Of a DNA stretch of 64,000 bases, positions 1 through 10,585 are shown in pieces; within the stretch, counting starts at the first letter, position 1, and the number at the start of each line of letters is the position of its first letter. The notes under the pieces were generated by a model. The model saw only the letters and a program-made list of their open reading frames with translations, ran no database searches and was not told the DNA's origin. This stretch comes from Iris pallida (lineage: Eukaryota; Streptophyta; Magnoliopsida; Asparagales; Iridaceae): assembly GCA_029216955.1 (NCBI GenBank), contig JANAVB010015600.1, positions 32,633,061-32,697,060 on the forward strand, read 5' to 3'. Made by a program: the position numbers and the translations under genes.

Positions 1-661
1 CTATATATAAAATGATGTCCGTCATAGAAAATGTACCAGACTATAAAAATGCTCCATCATCGGAATGGAGCCACCACACCACTTACTAGTGCTCGACCGT
101 GCCACCTTGGCCTTGTCAGACCGCTCCTGGTACCTGGCCTCGCCGAATCTAGCCTTCATCATAGTCCACTGATCTGGCGTGATCCAACCATGGATCGGCT
201 TTTCGGAGCGATCACGTGACTTCTGGTCGTGGATCGCATCACAGATGAGCTTGCCTGCGACGGCAGAAAATTGGGCCTCGATCTTTGCCGCCCGGTGTAG
301 TGGATAGAAATAGGTCCTCTACAAGAAGTAAAATAGAAAGAGTTGTATAATATACACAAATGATTATTAAAATTTAAAAATAAACAAATTTTTTAACTTG
401 AAGTGGGCCAACCAAAAGGCCTTCCTATCTGCGGGAGCATCTGAGTAGTTAATCGAAGGCCCACCATAGTTCTGCCTCAGAAATAACCCCAGCTGTATCT
501 GTACTGCAGAGGCCGATATCTATACAATAATAAATTTCATGAATATATATGTACATATAATCATTTGCAAAATATATATTAACAAATTAACTTACTTCGT
601 AGGCCCGTCCGTCCAAATCTCCATACGCATCTCGTCCGGAGGAGCACATGGAGGGTCGTTC
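1..661 (-). pseudogene. CACTA accessory gene (Transposase_24-like), 3' exons
   Basis: Minus-strand coding pieces of the plant En/Spm (CACTA) accessory protein. The clearest exon covers about 22-321 and reads HRAAKIEAQFSA, then KPIHGWITPDQW, then RYQERSDKAK and SKWCGGS. This is the order of the Transposase_24 core (conserved W, then a 'KAK...GG' block). A second exon at about 395-515 reads QIQLGLFLRQNYGGPS then KAFWLAHFK. A third piece at 596-661 ends at a GTAAG splice donor. AT-rich introns with AG acceptors separate them. The gene is cut at 661 by the retrotransposon array and resumes at 28354. The 3' end may lie at a stop near 22-24 or beyond the left edge. The function of this protein in CACTA transposition is not well established. 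Splice sites are inferred; the protein match is by motif recognition. Confidence 0.7.
657..661. repeat. Left target-site duplication of LTR array A (CGTTC)
   Basis: CGTTC directly precedes the first LTR base (TGTGAAACCC) and is found again at 28354-28358, right after the last LTR base (GTGACA). A single matching 5-bp pair flanks the whole three-LTR array. Confidence 0.9.
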
Positions 662-706
662 TGTGAAACCCATATTCTCGTAATTAATTATTAAATAGTG
701 TTTTAG

Positions 707-756
707 TATTATTATTATTAGTATTTCTAAAATTATTATTATTATTATTATTATTA
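707..756. repeat. ATT/TTA microsatellites in LTR1 of A
   Basis: Two short runs of trinucleotide ATT separated by about 18 bases. LTR2 and LTR3 have the same pair, the second run being shorter. Confidence 0.85.
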
Positions 757-906
757 AATATTTTTGGAGTGCAAATGATTTCGAAAATAATAATAACATG
801 GACTTTTGGATTTTAGACCCAGACCCGAGTCCGAACCAAGACCCAGGCCTGAGCCAAACCCAAATCCCATTCTTAATTCTGATTTTGACTGGTTCCAATT
901 ATTAAT

Positions 907-963
907 AAAAATATATATATATATATATATATATAACTATTCAGCTGGTCCCGTAGGACCAGC
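907..963 (+). promoter_or_regulatory. Core promoter of LTR1 (A): AT-run TATA region and hairpin
   Basis: An (AT)n run at about 907-935 is followed at 944-963 by a perfect 8-bp stem with a 4-base loop (GCTGGTCC, CGTA, GGACCAGC). The same hairpin occurs at 18869-18888 and 25655-25674. Its place about 280 bp into the LTR, just past the only TATA-like stretch, fits the start of transcription. Promoter role is inferred. Confidence 0.55.
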
Positions 964-2425
964 ATTTTCGTGTGATTGACCCGTTCTCCCCATTCCTATT
1001 CTTTCTCCCTATTACTCCACCTTACCACACAAGAGCACACCACTCATTCCCTTTATTTACAACCACTCACCCACTCCTCTACTCACAGAAGAATAAACTC
1101 TTCTCTTCCCACCACTCAGAGAACAACTTCATTTTCTCCCCACTCTCTCAACAACCCACTTCCTCTCCCCACAAACCCTCACCCGACCACTCCAGCCGAC
1201 GCCGAGCCCCGCTCCCCGCATCACCCTCCGGCCGACCACCGCCTTCTCGGCCGACCGCCGACCAGCGCGTCCCGCGGCCGAGCTTCCCTCGGCGCTCGCG
1301 CCCCCGGCCAGTGCTCCGGCCGATCGTGCCTCCTTCGGCCGACCGTCGCGCCCGCCCCAGCGGAGCCGCGCCCCCTTTCTCGTCGACGCCGACCGCGTCA
1401 GAACCCGCACGGCCCCCTCCGGGTCAGAACCCGTCGGCGCCCTTTGGCCGATCCCTCTCTGGCCGTTCCCTCGCGCGCCCCCTCACGTGTTCAGTCCGCT
1501 GCCCCTCTTTTCCTGCTGTTCTAGCTTCCCTACTGCAGCCTGTTGGCTTTCTCGCTGATCTAGGTGCGTGCCCTAGCCGCGCACTCCCCGATCTGCTAAT
1601 TTTCGGCAATGACGCTGCTGGACGCTGCTGTTCCAGCGCTATTTCGAGAATTATTCGCTGTTTCGGAGCTCTATATTCTTTCTATTATTCATCTGAGAGC
1701 TCTAGCCGAGCAATCCGAGGTATAATCCCCTGTCCCGCTTATTTTATTATTTTAGTCGATGATGAAATGGTCCCCAATTCCCTTTGGGAATTCGATTTTA
1801 GCGACGTCGTAATTTTCCGGGACTTTCGGAAAGGTCCTGTGAATTGTTTTGGATTCTCGGAATATTTCGGGAATTGATTTTTGGTATGTTTTAGCTTTCC
1901 GGATTTTTCGGTAGCGTTCTGTGATTTGTGGGATTGGAATCGGACTTCCGAAATTATTTCGGGTCATTCCGATTATTCTGTGGATTGGTTGTGGATTTCA
2001 TATATATATAAATTCGGATTTTTCCCTGGTTTGGGGTTTGCAGGAAATTATCGGCGCCATTTCCCAGTTTTTGGGTTGACCAAAAACAGAGGAGATGCTG
2101 CCGGATTTTTCCGTAAATTCCAGAATATTTTTAAAAATGAATTTAAAATGAATTTCGGAATTTTATTTGATATTTGGTTTTGGGTGACGATCGTATCGGT
2201 CAATGGACCCGGCTAAGTACAAACGAAACCGGCCCCGCCCGGACGTTGAGGCATTAGCCAAGTTGAGGATTGGACCATATCTGAGACTCAATATTTACCT
2301 TTATTTTCATTATTAATTTTTGTTTATATTTTATTTAATATTTCAGTAGGACTAACGGTGGTCTTGTCTTACTTCAATTTATGTAAATAAATTGTAATGG
2401 GCATAAGCCCAGCTGGCTGTGGTCT

Positions 2426-2430
2426 GTAAC
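2426..2430. repeat. Left target-site duplication of element B (GTAAC)
   Basis: GTAAC lies just before the LTR of B and again at 13537-13541. The undisturbed site can be read in LTR2 near 20350 and LTR3 near 27140, where the flanks run together without B. Confidence 0.95.
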
Positions 2431-4449
2431 TGTCACGCCCCAGAACCAGAATACTGGAGAGCGGGGGAATGACTCAGCCAGCTACGTATTACGGGTAGAT
2501 GAATACCGTATAATACGATCAATGCTGTCTAACCAGACGAGGGGGTGCATACTACATAAAGGTCTTACTATGGTCATTTCACATCTATTGTCTCAATCAT
2601 TCAAGCAAGAAAACAAAAATAGAGAACATGTAAGATAAAGCAGTAAGGCGTCCCAAACGCTCAATCAAAATGTTCTTGAGATCTGGCTTTACAAAATATA
2701 GCCAGATGATATAGCAAGTATACACAATTGTTATCAGCTGCAGTCTGACTTAATTATAATCATGTAAAAGTAAGTACAAGACAATCCGACTAACATGTCG
2801 GTGCCAAACGGCTAAGTAATAAGGTAATTAACAAAACGAGCGGTGAAGTAAGGAACCCACTCGAATCCTCCTGCAATCATGCCTCTAGTATTGACCATCT
2901 TGGAGGTAGAAGTACGCTGGATCCTCGGGCACCGGCTCTAAGTCTGGCCATGCAAAACCAGAGAGGTTAGACCTCTAATAGCAAGTACCACAAGCAAGGA
3001 CGATATGAAGGACATAAACCAGTAAGTAAAAGAATATAATAATAGATCTCTGCTTGCTACTAGGATTCACATCACATCCCGACACTTCGAACCAACCTCC
3101 CAACCAAACAAGGACAGAAGTTGGCCCGTCATGTCCTGACATTCTGATCATCCCAGTTAGGTAACAGAGTAGTACAGTACACAACCAAATCATCTTGAAC
3201 GGCCAATCAAATTCTACGGCTTGCTATGGTGAGTCCCAAGTTATCCTAGAATAATGCAATAAAGATTCCTCAGTTCTTACTATGTGCGAGCAAGGCTAGT
3301 CTATCCAGTCAATCATGTGCGTCATGCATGAATTAGACGAGTCCTAGCAGGATGCCCGTCAATATACAATATACAATATACAATAATAATAAAAACAGAT
3401 ACTGTTCCCTGCCCGTGTGACAGATTTACAGTATCTGTGGGAACTAGCCGGCCCGACGGGTACTATTCGTCCCAAGGGGGCTGCCATGTAAGAACTCGGG
3501 AATCCATTCTCTCCATGCAATTATTATTTTATTTAACTTAATAGTCCCTACGTTGAATGAAATCCCATGCCGTGGATCGTGGTCATTCAAATGAGTACTT
3601 TCGTACGGGGTACGATATGCACAACTCTACAACGATACCAGTGCGGTTAGGTTGCAGGTCTTACATAGCGTAATGCAACAATCAAATCTAACCACGGTAA
3701 TCATGCCTTGACCATAAGGTACACATGCTTCTTTTGTAGAAAATAAATAAATAAATAATTAAATAAATAGATTGAAGCCTGTATGTGCATGTATGTCAAT
3801 ATTCGGGATCAGCCAGTCGATTACAATAGTTCATAACATGAACGTGTCTCATTCATTCATTGTAATAAGACGACTAGCCAGTCTCTTAGTTCCAACTAGG
3901 AACGCATGATCAATTAGTCAAATAACCATCGTCATTAATGGTGACAAGGCATGAAAATTATTTAGCATTAAATAGGGTCGAGTCTATAACTCTCAAGGGT
4001 CAAGTTCCAGTCTCACTGGATACCCATATACCAATCCAGACATTTGGCACTTATACACAAACATAGGTATTTAAAATATTAACATGCTAAGAATTTTGGG
4101 TTCATGTAAAAAGGCGTAAGGATATAATAGGGAATTATCATGCTACTATTAAATGAATAAAGTATGGAACAGAATAAAAACACCCAAGCCAGGAAGTCAC
4201 GCCAACAAGTCTTAAGCTAAGTCCAAAAGTCACGCAAGAAGTCTCTGCTAAGGCCAACAAGTCACGCTAAGTCTAGCATGGAGGAGTGAGCGTATAACAT
4301 AATACACGCTGGCAAGTGTGGGTGTGAAAAGTGAAGCGTGACAAGTGATTCACGCACGCACTCTCAACGTGAGGGTGAAAAATTCACGCACGCCAAAAGT
4401 TACGCACAATGTGATCGTGAAAAGTCACGCACGCAAGCTCATGGACATG

Positions 4450-4695
4450 AGCGTGACTCAAAATACACGCATGCAAATGCGGGCGTGACTGAAAATACAC
4501 GCACGCAAATACGAGCGTGACTCAAAATACACGCATGCAAATGCGGGCGTGACTGAAAATACACGCACGTAAATGCGGGCGTGACTGAAAATACACGCAC
4601 GCAAATGCGAGCGTGACTCAAAATACACGCATGCAAATGCGGGCGTGACTGAAAATACACGCACGCAAATGCGAGCGTGACTGAAATACACGCAA
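4450..4695. repeat. 32-bp tandem repeat in 3' LTR of B
   Basis: About seven units of 32 bp, each containing a dyad of the form CACGCACGCAAATGCGAGCG followed by TG (CACGC...GCGTG arms, GCA/TGC inner arms). Looser CACGC/GCGTG motifs continue on both sides (4340-4440 and 4700-4770). The second LTR has the same array at about 12607-12852. It lies downstream of the predicted start of transcription, in the long R/U5 part. Confidence 0.9.
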
Positions 4696-5079
4696 ACACG
4701 TATAGACGTGTGCGTGACTGGGCTGATGTTTACGCGAGCACGTAAGAACGTGTGCGTGAAACATCTCCCAAACTCCAAGTCCCATGGAGCCTTTGCTCCG
4801 GTGCCAAAATACACGCTAAGTTGGTGGACCAAGAACCCAAGAACAGCCAAAATACTATAACTTAGATCTAGAGAAAACCAGCCGTAGAAATCAAAAATGC
4901 TAAGAACTAATCTCTCTTGGAATCACGAGAAGAAGGCAAATGAACCATAAAAATGGGTGATTGAGAAGCAAGTTTGCACTTGCCTTCTCCTGCTGCTAGT
5001 AGGTGGTGGAGAGTAATGAGAGGAAGAAGAAGAAGTAAAGGTGAGAATGAAGTAATGAGGAGAGAGAAAGAGATGGAAG

Positions 5080-5089
5080 CTTTAAATAG
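5080..5089 (-). promoter_or_regulatory. TATA box of 3' LTR of B
   Basis: On the minus strand CTATTTAAAG sits about 290 bp from the LTR start and is followed by a CT-rich leader, the usual plant TATA arrangement. The copy in the 5' LTR at 13237-13246 would drive the element's own transcript. Inferred from motif and position. Confidence 0.5.
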
Positions 5090-5379
5090 GGGGAGTGGTG
5101 GTAGGTGGGGTGTTGGGCCGGGTTTAAGGGGATCCAGCAAACCGAAACCCAATAACACTAAAGCAGCAAATAAAATGCAGGTAATAAAATTGTAGAAATA
5201 TAATTGCAGAAATAAAATTTGCAGGAAATTAATTAACATAAAAATTTAAGAGCAGATAATTAATTAACATGAAACTAAAGGAATTTAAATACAGAATAAT
5301 ACATGATAAATACTAAATAAATACACAGGAGTTGTACACATATATAAAAAAATACGCATTCCGGGAACGGGGTGTGACA

Positions 5380-5393
5380 TCTCTACCCACCTT
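5380..5393 (-). other. Polypurine tract and conserved 3' motif of B
   Basis: On the minus strand a purine-rich AAGGTGGGTAGAGA directly abuts the 3' LTR, preceded by a CCGAGGACGGAATTTTT-like motif. Elements A and C have the matching motif in the same place, supporting one lineage. Confidence 0.75.
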
Positions 5394-5639
5394 AGAAAAA
5401 ATTCCGTCCTCGGAATTTCAAATCCATGCAGGTAGAAATATCGGGGCTAAACTAATACAAGCAATTCTAGTGATCAAGCAATTCTAGTGAGCAAGCAATC
5501 ATTGTTACCATATCAAAAGCAAGTACTATATATGTAAATCCATCAATCTACGATATCAGGTAGTTCTATCCATAAGGCGATAAGTATGAGAAATCAAGAC
5601 AATCAAGGTATACAGAAAAAGATATACCTTGTGAGTCAA

Positions 5640-6339
5640 ACAGGTGTGGATACCGTGATCGAATATCATCCTTACGTTCTCACGTTGACTCTCCCAAGGA
5701 GTGATGACCCCAAGCAACACGGACAAGATTAATTGTTCGGTTCTTGAGTATCTTCTCTCTTCGGTCCAAAATGGACACAGGCTGTTCCTCGTAAGATAGG
5801 TTGGTACCAACAACCAGCTCAGAGTGATCGAGGACATGGCTTGGGTCCGATACATACCTACGTAATTGAGATACATGAAACACGTCATGCACCTCTCGTA
5901 ACGAAGGTGGGAGTGATAAACGATAAGCAACATCGCCTATCCGATCAAGGATAACAAATGGGCCTACGTACCGCGGACTCAATTTCTCGCGAACGCCAAA
6001 TCTAATGACCCCACGAGTAGGTGAGATCCGCAAGAATACATGGTCCCCAACAGTAAACTCTAGCGGCCTACGATGCTGATCCGTCCAATGATGATGCCGA
6101 TCCTGCGCAACTCGAAGTCGCTCTCTAATCCCTTTAACTACTTCAACCGTCTGAACAATCATTTCTGGGCCTAGCATCTTCCTCTCCCCGATATCATCCC
6201 ATGCAAGCGGTGACCTGCACTTCTTACCATATAATGCTTCGAATGGCGCCATCTGGATACTGGCTTGATAACTATTGTTGTATGAGAACTCGACCAAGTG
6301 CAGGTGACTCTCCAAGACCCTCCAAAATCTAGAGTGCAA
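5640..6339 (-). pseudogene. B pol: integrase C-terminal part and chromodomain-type tail
   Basis: Continues integrase after a frameshift near 6330. Seen in order: [13 protein letters not shown] and [14 protein letters not shown] (end of the integrase core), FTVGDHVFLRISP and LSPRYVGPFVILDRIG (the GPY/F-type module), VHDVFHVSQLRRYV, then a tail reading ILDRREKILKNRTI and VRVAWGHHSLGEST. That tail is what chromovirus chromodomain ends look like. The frame stops at a TGA (5680-5682) where relatives have tryptophan (the A-T-W-E position). Sense coding then continues to a DIRSRYPHLF-type end near 5640. In living relatives integrase inserts the cDNA and the chromodomain directs it to chromatin; this copy cannot make the full protein. 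Confidence 0.85.
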
Positions 6340-6812
6340 GCTCGTAACATATCTTCTAAAGTCTGAATCGTTCTTTCTGATTGCCCATCCGTCTGCGAAT
6401 GGTAAGCCGTGCTAAACCTTAACTTGGTACCCAGACTATGATGTAAGCTCTTCCAGAAATTCGATGTAAAGCGGGTATCTCGATCCGACATAATACTGAC
6501 AGGGACTCTATGCTGCCTGACTATCTATTGCATATATAACTCTGCCAACTTTTCTGTAGATTGTCCTACTCTGAAAGGAAGAAAGTGTGCTACCTTCGTA
6601 AGCCGGTCTACTATCACCCAAATAGCATCTTTACCACTTGGTGATCTCGGTAAACCGGTCACAAAGTCTATTGTAATATACTCCCATTTCCATTTTGGGA
6701 TAGAAAGCGGTTGCAATAACCTAGCTGGCCTCTGCTGTTCTGCCTTCACTTGCTGACATACCAAGCAACGAAAAACAAATCTAGCTATCTCTCTCTTCAT
6801 CCCGTTCCATCA
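6330..6812 (-). pseudogene. B pol: integrase core
   Basis: Minus-strand frame with the end of the zinc-binding domain (FRCLVCQQVKAEQQRP), the first catalytic Asp block (EYITIDFVTGLPRS), the second ([11 protein letters not shown]) and the Glu block ([13 protein letters not shown]). The three catalytic residues of the D,D,E triad are still present. It is broken by a TGA at 6810-6812 (tryptophan in the usual W-W-N-G block), a TAG at 6525-6527 and a frameshift near 6330, after which the other minus frame carries on. Same polyprotein as the neighbouring entries, divided only by these lesions. Confidence 0.85.
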
Positions 6813-7436
6813 GAAATGTTGCTTGATATCTTGGTACATCTTGGTCCCTCCAGGGTGAATAGAATATTGAGAACTGTGAGCTTCTGCCATAACCTCCTGT
6901 CTGATATCTCCACTAGGCACACATAGACGCGATCCGAACCTAAGTGTACCATCTTCGTGGATCCTTATCTCCTTTCTGAGTCCTGACTCACATTCTGCCA
7001 TAAGCTTCTGAATCCTTGGGTCTTGTGCCTGAGCTACCTTGATCCTGCCTACCAAGTTGGATTGAACTTGCAGACTTGTTAGAACTCCTACATCACTAGG
7101 AAGTATAACTTCGATGCCCATCTCCTGAAGGTCTTCTAAGATATGCTTCTGCGTTGTCAACATAAATGCGCCGCCTCTCCTACTGAGAGCGTCTGCTACC
7201 ACATTAGCCTTGCCTGGGTGATACTGAAGCTCCACGTCATAATCCTTGATCAACTCCAACCACCTTCTCTGCCTCATGTTCAGTTCCTTCTGAGTAAAGA
7301 TGTACTTCAGACTTTTATGGTCTGTGTACATCTCCACCCGGTCACCATATAAGTAATGCCTTCATAGCTTCAGAGCAAACACTACTGCTGCTAACTCCAA
7401 ATCATGAGTTGGGTAATTCTTCTCGTGGTCCCGAAG
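6810..7436 (-). pseudogene. B pol: RNase H C-terminal part and integrase zinc-finger start
   Basis: Reads in the same frame as the gag-RT piece upstream. HEKNYPTHDLELAAVVFALK then a TGA (7362-7364) in place of tryptophan, then [40 protein letters not shown] and [10 protein letters not shown]: the end of Ty3/gypsy RNase H. After a linker comes [19 protein letters not shown], the start of the H2C2 zinc-binding domain of integrase. The piece is bounded by a TAG at 7437-7439, where relatives have Gln after 'YASR', and by the TGA at 6810. Confidence 0.85.
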
Positions 7437-10421
7437 CTACCTAGATGCATATGCTATCACCTTTACATGTTGCATATGGACACATCCAAGTCCTTTACCT
7501 GACGCATCACAATATACTGTAAAACCTCTGGGTCCAACTGGCAATGTAAGAATAGGTGCTGATATCAACTTCTGCTTCAAAGTCTCGAATGATGCCTGAC
7601 ATTCTGCCGACCAAACGAATGGCACATCCTTTCGGGTCAAACGGGTCATGGGCGCTGAAAGCCTTGCAAAGTCTGACACAAACCTTCTGTAATATCCTGC
7701 CAATCCCAAGAAACTTCGCACATCTGCTACGGTCTTGGGCACTGGCCAACTCTCTACTGCTTCTACCTTCTTGGGATCTACTGCTACTCCAGCTCCTGAT
7801 ATGATATGACCCAAAAATGAAATATGATTCGACCAAAACTCACACTTGCTGAGCTTGGCATACAACTGGTTCTCTCTCAGAACCTGCAACACTTTCCTGA
7901 GGTAGTCTTCATGCTCCTCTTCACTAACAGAGTATACGAGAATGTCGTCAAGAAATACAATGACAAACTGGTCTAAATATGGCATAAAGATGCGGTTCAT
8001 CAAATCCATGAATATAGCTGGAGCATTGGTCAAACCAAATGGCATTACTAAGAATTCGTAATGTCCATACTTCGACCTGAATGCTATCTTGGGAATATCT
8101 TCCTTCCGAACCCTCACCTGATGGTACCCTGAACGAAGGTCTATCTTGGAGAAAACTCTAGCTCTGCTCAACTGATCAAATAAGTCGTCGATCCGGGGTA
8201 ATGGGTACTTGTTCTTCACTGTTGCCGCGTTAAGCTTCCTGTAGTCAATGCACAATCTGGACGACCCATCCTTCTTTCCCACAAGTACCACTGGTGCTGC
8301 CCATGGTGACACGCTAGCTTGAATGAACTTCTTCTCCTTCAATTCCTCTATGTGCTCATATACCTTGGCCTGCTCTGAATCCGCCATTCTGTAAACCCGA
8401 TCTGATATCGGTTTAGTTCCTGGTGCCAATTCTATACTGAACTCAATATCTCTAACTGGTGGTAGACCTGGAAGTTCTTCGGGAAATACGTCTAGAAACT
8501 CTTCAACTACCTTCGGAATCTGAACTTCCTCCATTGCCGTCACTACTCCCTGCTCTTGCTGAGTTGCCTCTGATCTGACTAAGGTAAATCTCTTCATGCC
8601 TGGAATATCAAAAGATACATTCCCTCTACGACAATCTATTGTCGTATGACTGTCTTTCAGCCTGTCTATGCCTAAGATAACGTCGAAATTTCCAACAGGA
8701 AATTCTATCAACCGGGCAGGTAAGGAATGCCCGCAAACTACAACGCTACATGCTAAAATAACTCTACTAACTCCTACGAGCCCATTACCAGTGAGTATAT
8801 TCAACCTCCCTAGCAATGCTTCGAACTCCATTCCTAGTCGTGTCGCAAATCGTGCAGATATAAATGAATGGGATGCTCCCGAATCAAACAATGCTACTGC
8901 GGGATATGAGGCGACGAGAATGTTACCTGCCACAACATCTCCCGATGCCAATGCCTCTTCCAAGGACAGAGTGAATGCTTGCCCTCGGCCTCCTTGCTGA
9001 TTTCCATGCTGCGGCCTAGCCTGGTGCTGCTGCTGGCCCCTGTCTTGATGATGCTGGGGTGGTCTATGCTGGTGTTGCTGCATCGGCGGTCCCTGCTGCC
9101 GAAACATCTGAGCCTGCGGTACTAACGGACGCTGCGCCAATGGCCTAACTGCCACCGCTGGTCCCCGATACTGGCCTGTCCCTGGTGCTGGCAGAGCAGG
9201 AAACTGCTGTCCTGGTCCTCCTGACCTCGAATTCATGGAACATGTGGTAACCCGATGGTCTGGATTTCCACATATCAGACACAGTCCATTTAATGTCCGA
9301 CACACATCTCGAGTGTGTCCCATCTTCCCACAATAAGTGCAGCCCGCCGGGGGTTGCTGGTTCTTCCTCTGTTGCTGCTGCTGCTGCTGCCTGGGTGGTG
9401 CTGGTCCTCGTATCGCCACATCGTAGATACGAATGCCAGTAGATGGTGCTGTTGTTCGGGGCGCTGCTCCCCCTCCTCCTTCTATCTGACTGTGGGATCT
9501 CTTCTGTCCTCCAGTCCTTGTCGCAAGCCTCTGAATGGTGAGCTCATGCCTTCGAGTTGCCGTCAATATCTCATCAAAAGTCTGGTAGTTGTGCCCCTCT
9601 ATCAATTGCAAGAGCTCGAGATGAAACCCTTGCTGAAACCTCATGGCCCTATGGCGCTCTGTTGCTACCATCTCTGGGGCGAATCTACTCAATCTGCAGA
9701 ACTCTGCTGCATAAACATCTACCGTCTTGCCGGCCTGCCTGAGGTTGATAAACTTCTGTTGTAGCTCAAACTGCGCCACAACTCCATAGTACTTGGTCTT
9801 GAATCTCGTAGCGAAATCGTCCCAAGCCACAGGACGTCTGATGCCCACTTCCTCTGATTCCCACCAATCACGTGCGAGATCCTGAAGTAACAACTTCACT
9901 AGATCCACACGATCTTCTGCCGGTACCTTAGCCGCTGTCAGAATAGCCTCTATATCCTTAAGCCATGCATCTGCTGAGATGGCATCCTCCGTGCCCTCGA
10001 AATGACGGGGGTTGTACTTGTAAAACCTGGCTGATGCTCCTGAATCAGCCCTCACTCCTCTTTCCAAAGCCGTCTGCAATCCTTGGTTGAGCAACACATT
10101 CTGCTCTTGTAGCTGAGTGTGCATGCACTGCTGGACCAACATCTGATGTTGCTGAGTGGCCGTCATTCCTCTCATGATCTCCAGAAGGGCTGGTGTGTCC
10201 ACTTCTACAGGGGTAGGTGGAACTATGGGTGTGTCTGGAATATCTGGATACTGCGGTCCAACCGATGGTTCTACTATCACTTCTTCCTGGATAGTCTCCT
10301 GAGGTGAGATTGGCCCTTGTTGCTGACCAACCTGGTCATGTTGCCCATGTTGCCCTTGTTGTTGCTGCCCAGCTCTGACCGCTACGGACAAAGTACCCCT
10401 AAAAAAGGGACAAGAGAACAA
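7437..10421 (-). pseudogene. B gag-protease-RT-RNase H reading frame (994 codons)
   Basis: The longest open frame in the window. Gag capsid region in about residues 130-300 ([45 protein letters not shown]), then a Q/P-rich linker, then two zinc knuckles ([14 protein letters not shown] and [14 protein letters not shown]). The aspartic protease shows [13 protein letters not shown]. Reverse transcriptase shows [40 protein letters not shown] and the catalytic FLDDILVYS box. RNase H begins with [13 protein letters not shown]. The product would package and copy the element's RNA in cytoplasmic particles. The frame ends early at a TAG inside RNase H. The start codon choice (near 10421) is uncertain; the first ~100 residues are Q-rich and low in complexity. 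Confidence 0.92.
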
Positions 10422-10568
10422 TCAAACGATCGGACATGAAGGATCAATGAAGTCAAAGGATACCGGAATGTCAAGCAAGAGTTGAGAATAACGAATCAGG
10501 AGATCAAGGGAAAACATGTGTGATTGAGACATCCTATAAATCAAAACACCCCACAAGTCTGAAATCAG

Positions 10569-10585
10569 ACCTGCATGGGCCACCA
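10569..10585 (-). other. Primer-binding site candidate of B
   Basis: On the minus strand TGGTGGCCCATGCAGGT begins 9 bases inside the 5' LTR end. The same sequence is in the equivalent place in A (14754-14770, 21559-21575) and nearly so in C (35257-35273). It starts with TGG, as tRNA-primed sites do, but it is not the common Met-initiator sequence. The tRNA is not identified. Confidence 0.6.

Larger units (their letters stand above)
662..2430 (+). repeat. LTR1 of array A, 5' part
   Basis: Matches the first ~1.77 kb of LTR2 (18564 on) and LTR3 (25370 on). It holds a short U3 with ATT repeats, a TATA-like AT run, a conserved hairpin, a C-rich then GC-rich leader (about 1000-1500) and an AT-rich distal part. 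It is broken at 2430 by element B and resumes at 13542. The long frame at 972-1877 starts with GTG inside this low-complexity leader and is not called as a gene. Confidence 0.9.
2431..5379 (-). repeat. 3' LTR of element B
   Basis: Begins TGTCACGCCCC and ends GTGTGACA on the plus strand. It is nearly identical to 10595-13536. It contains a 32-bp tandem repeat (about 4450-4695) and a minus-strand TATA motif at 5080-5089. No host gene lies in it; short frames here are shadows of the repeats. Confidence 0.95.

Noticed and set aside
972..1877. 301-codon frame in LTR1 with an equal-length frame in LTR2 (18897-19802).
   Set aside because: It starts with GTG, is Pro/Ser/Arg low-complexity from the GC-rich leader and is interrupted in LTR3. 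No domain is seen, so it is better explained by composition.
4439..4850. Repetitive minus-strand frames reading CVYFQSRPHLHACIL-like units, and the idea of a CRISPR-like array.
   Set aside because: The frames are shadows of a contiguous 32-bp tandem repeat with no spacers, and this is plant LTR sequence.
8668..9764. Plus-strand frames opposite the B polyprotein.
   Set aside because: Antisense shadows of the gag-protease-RT frame.
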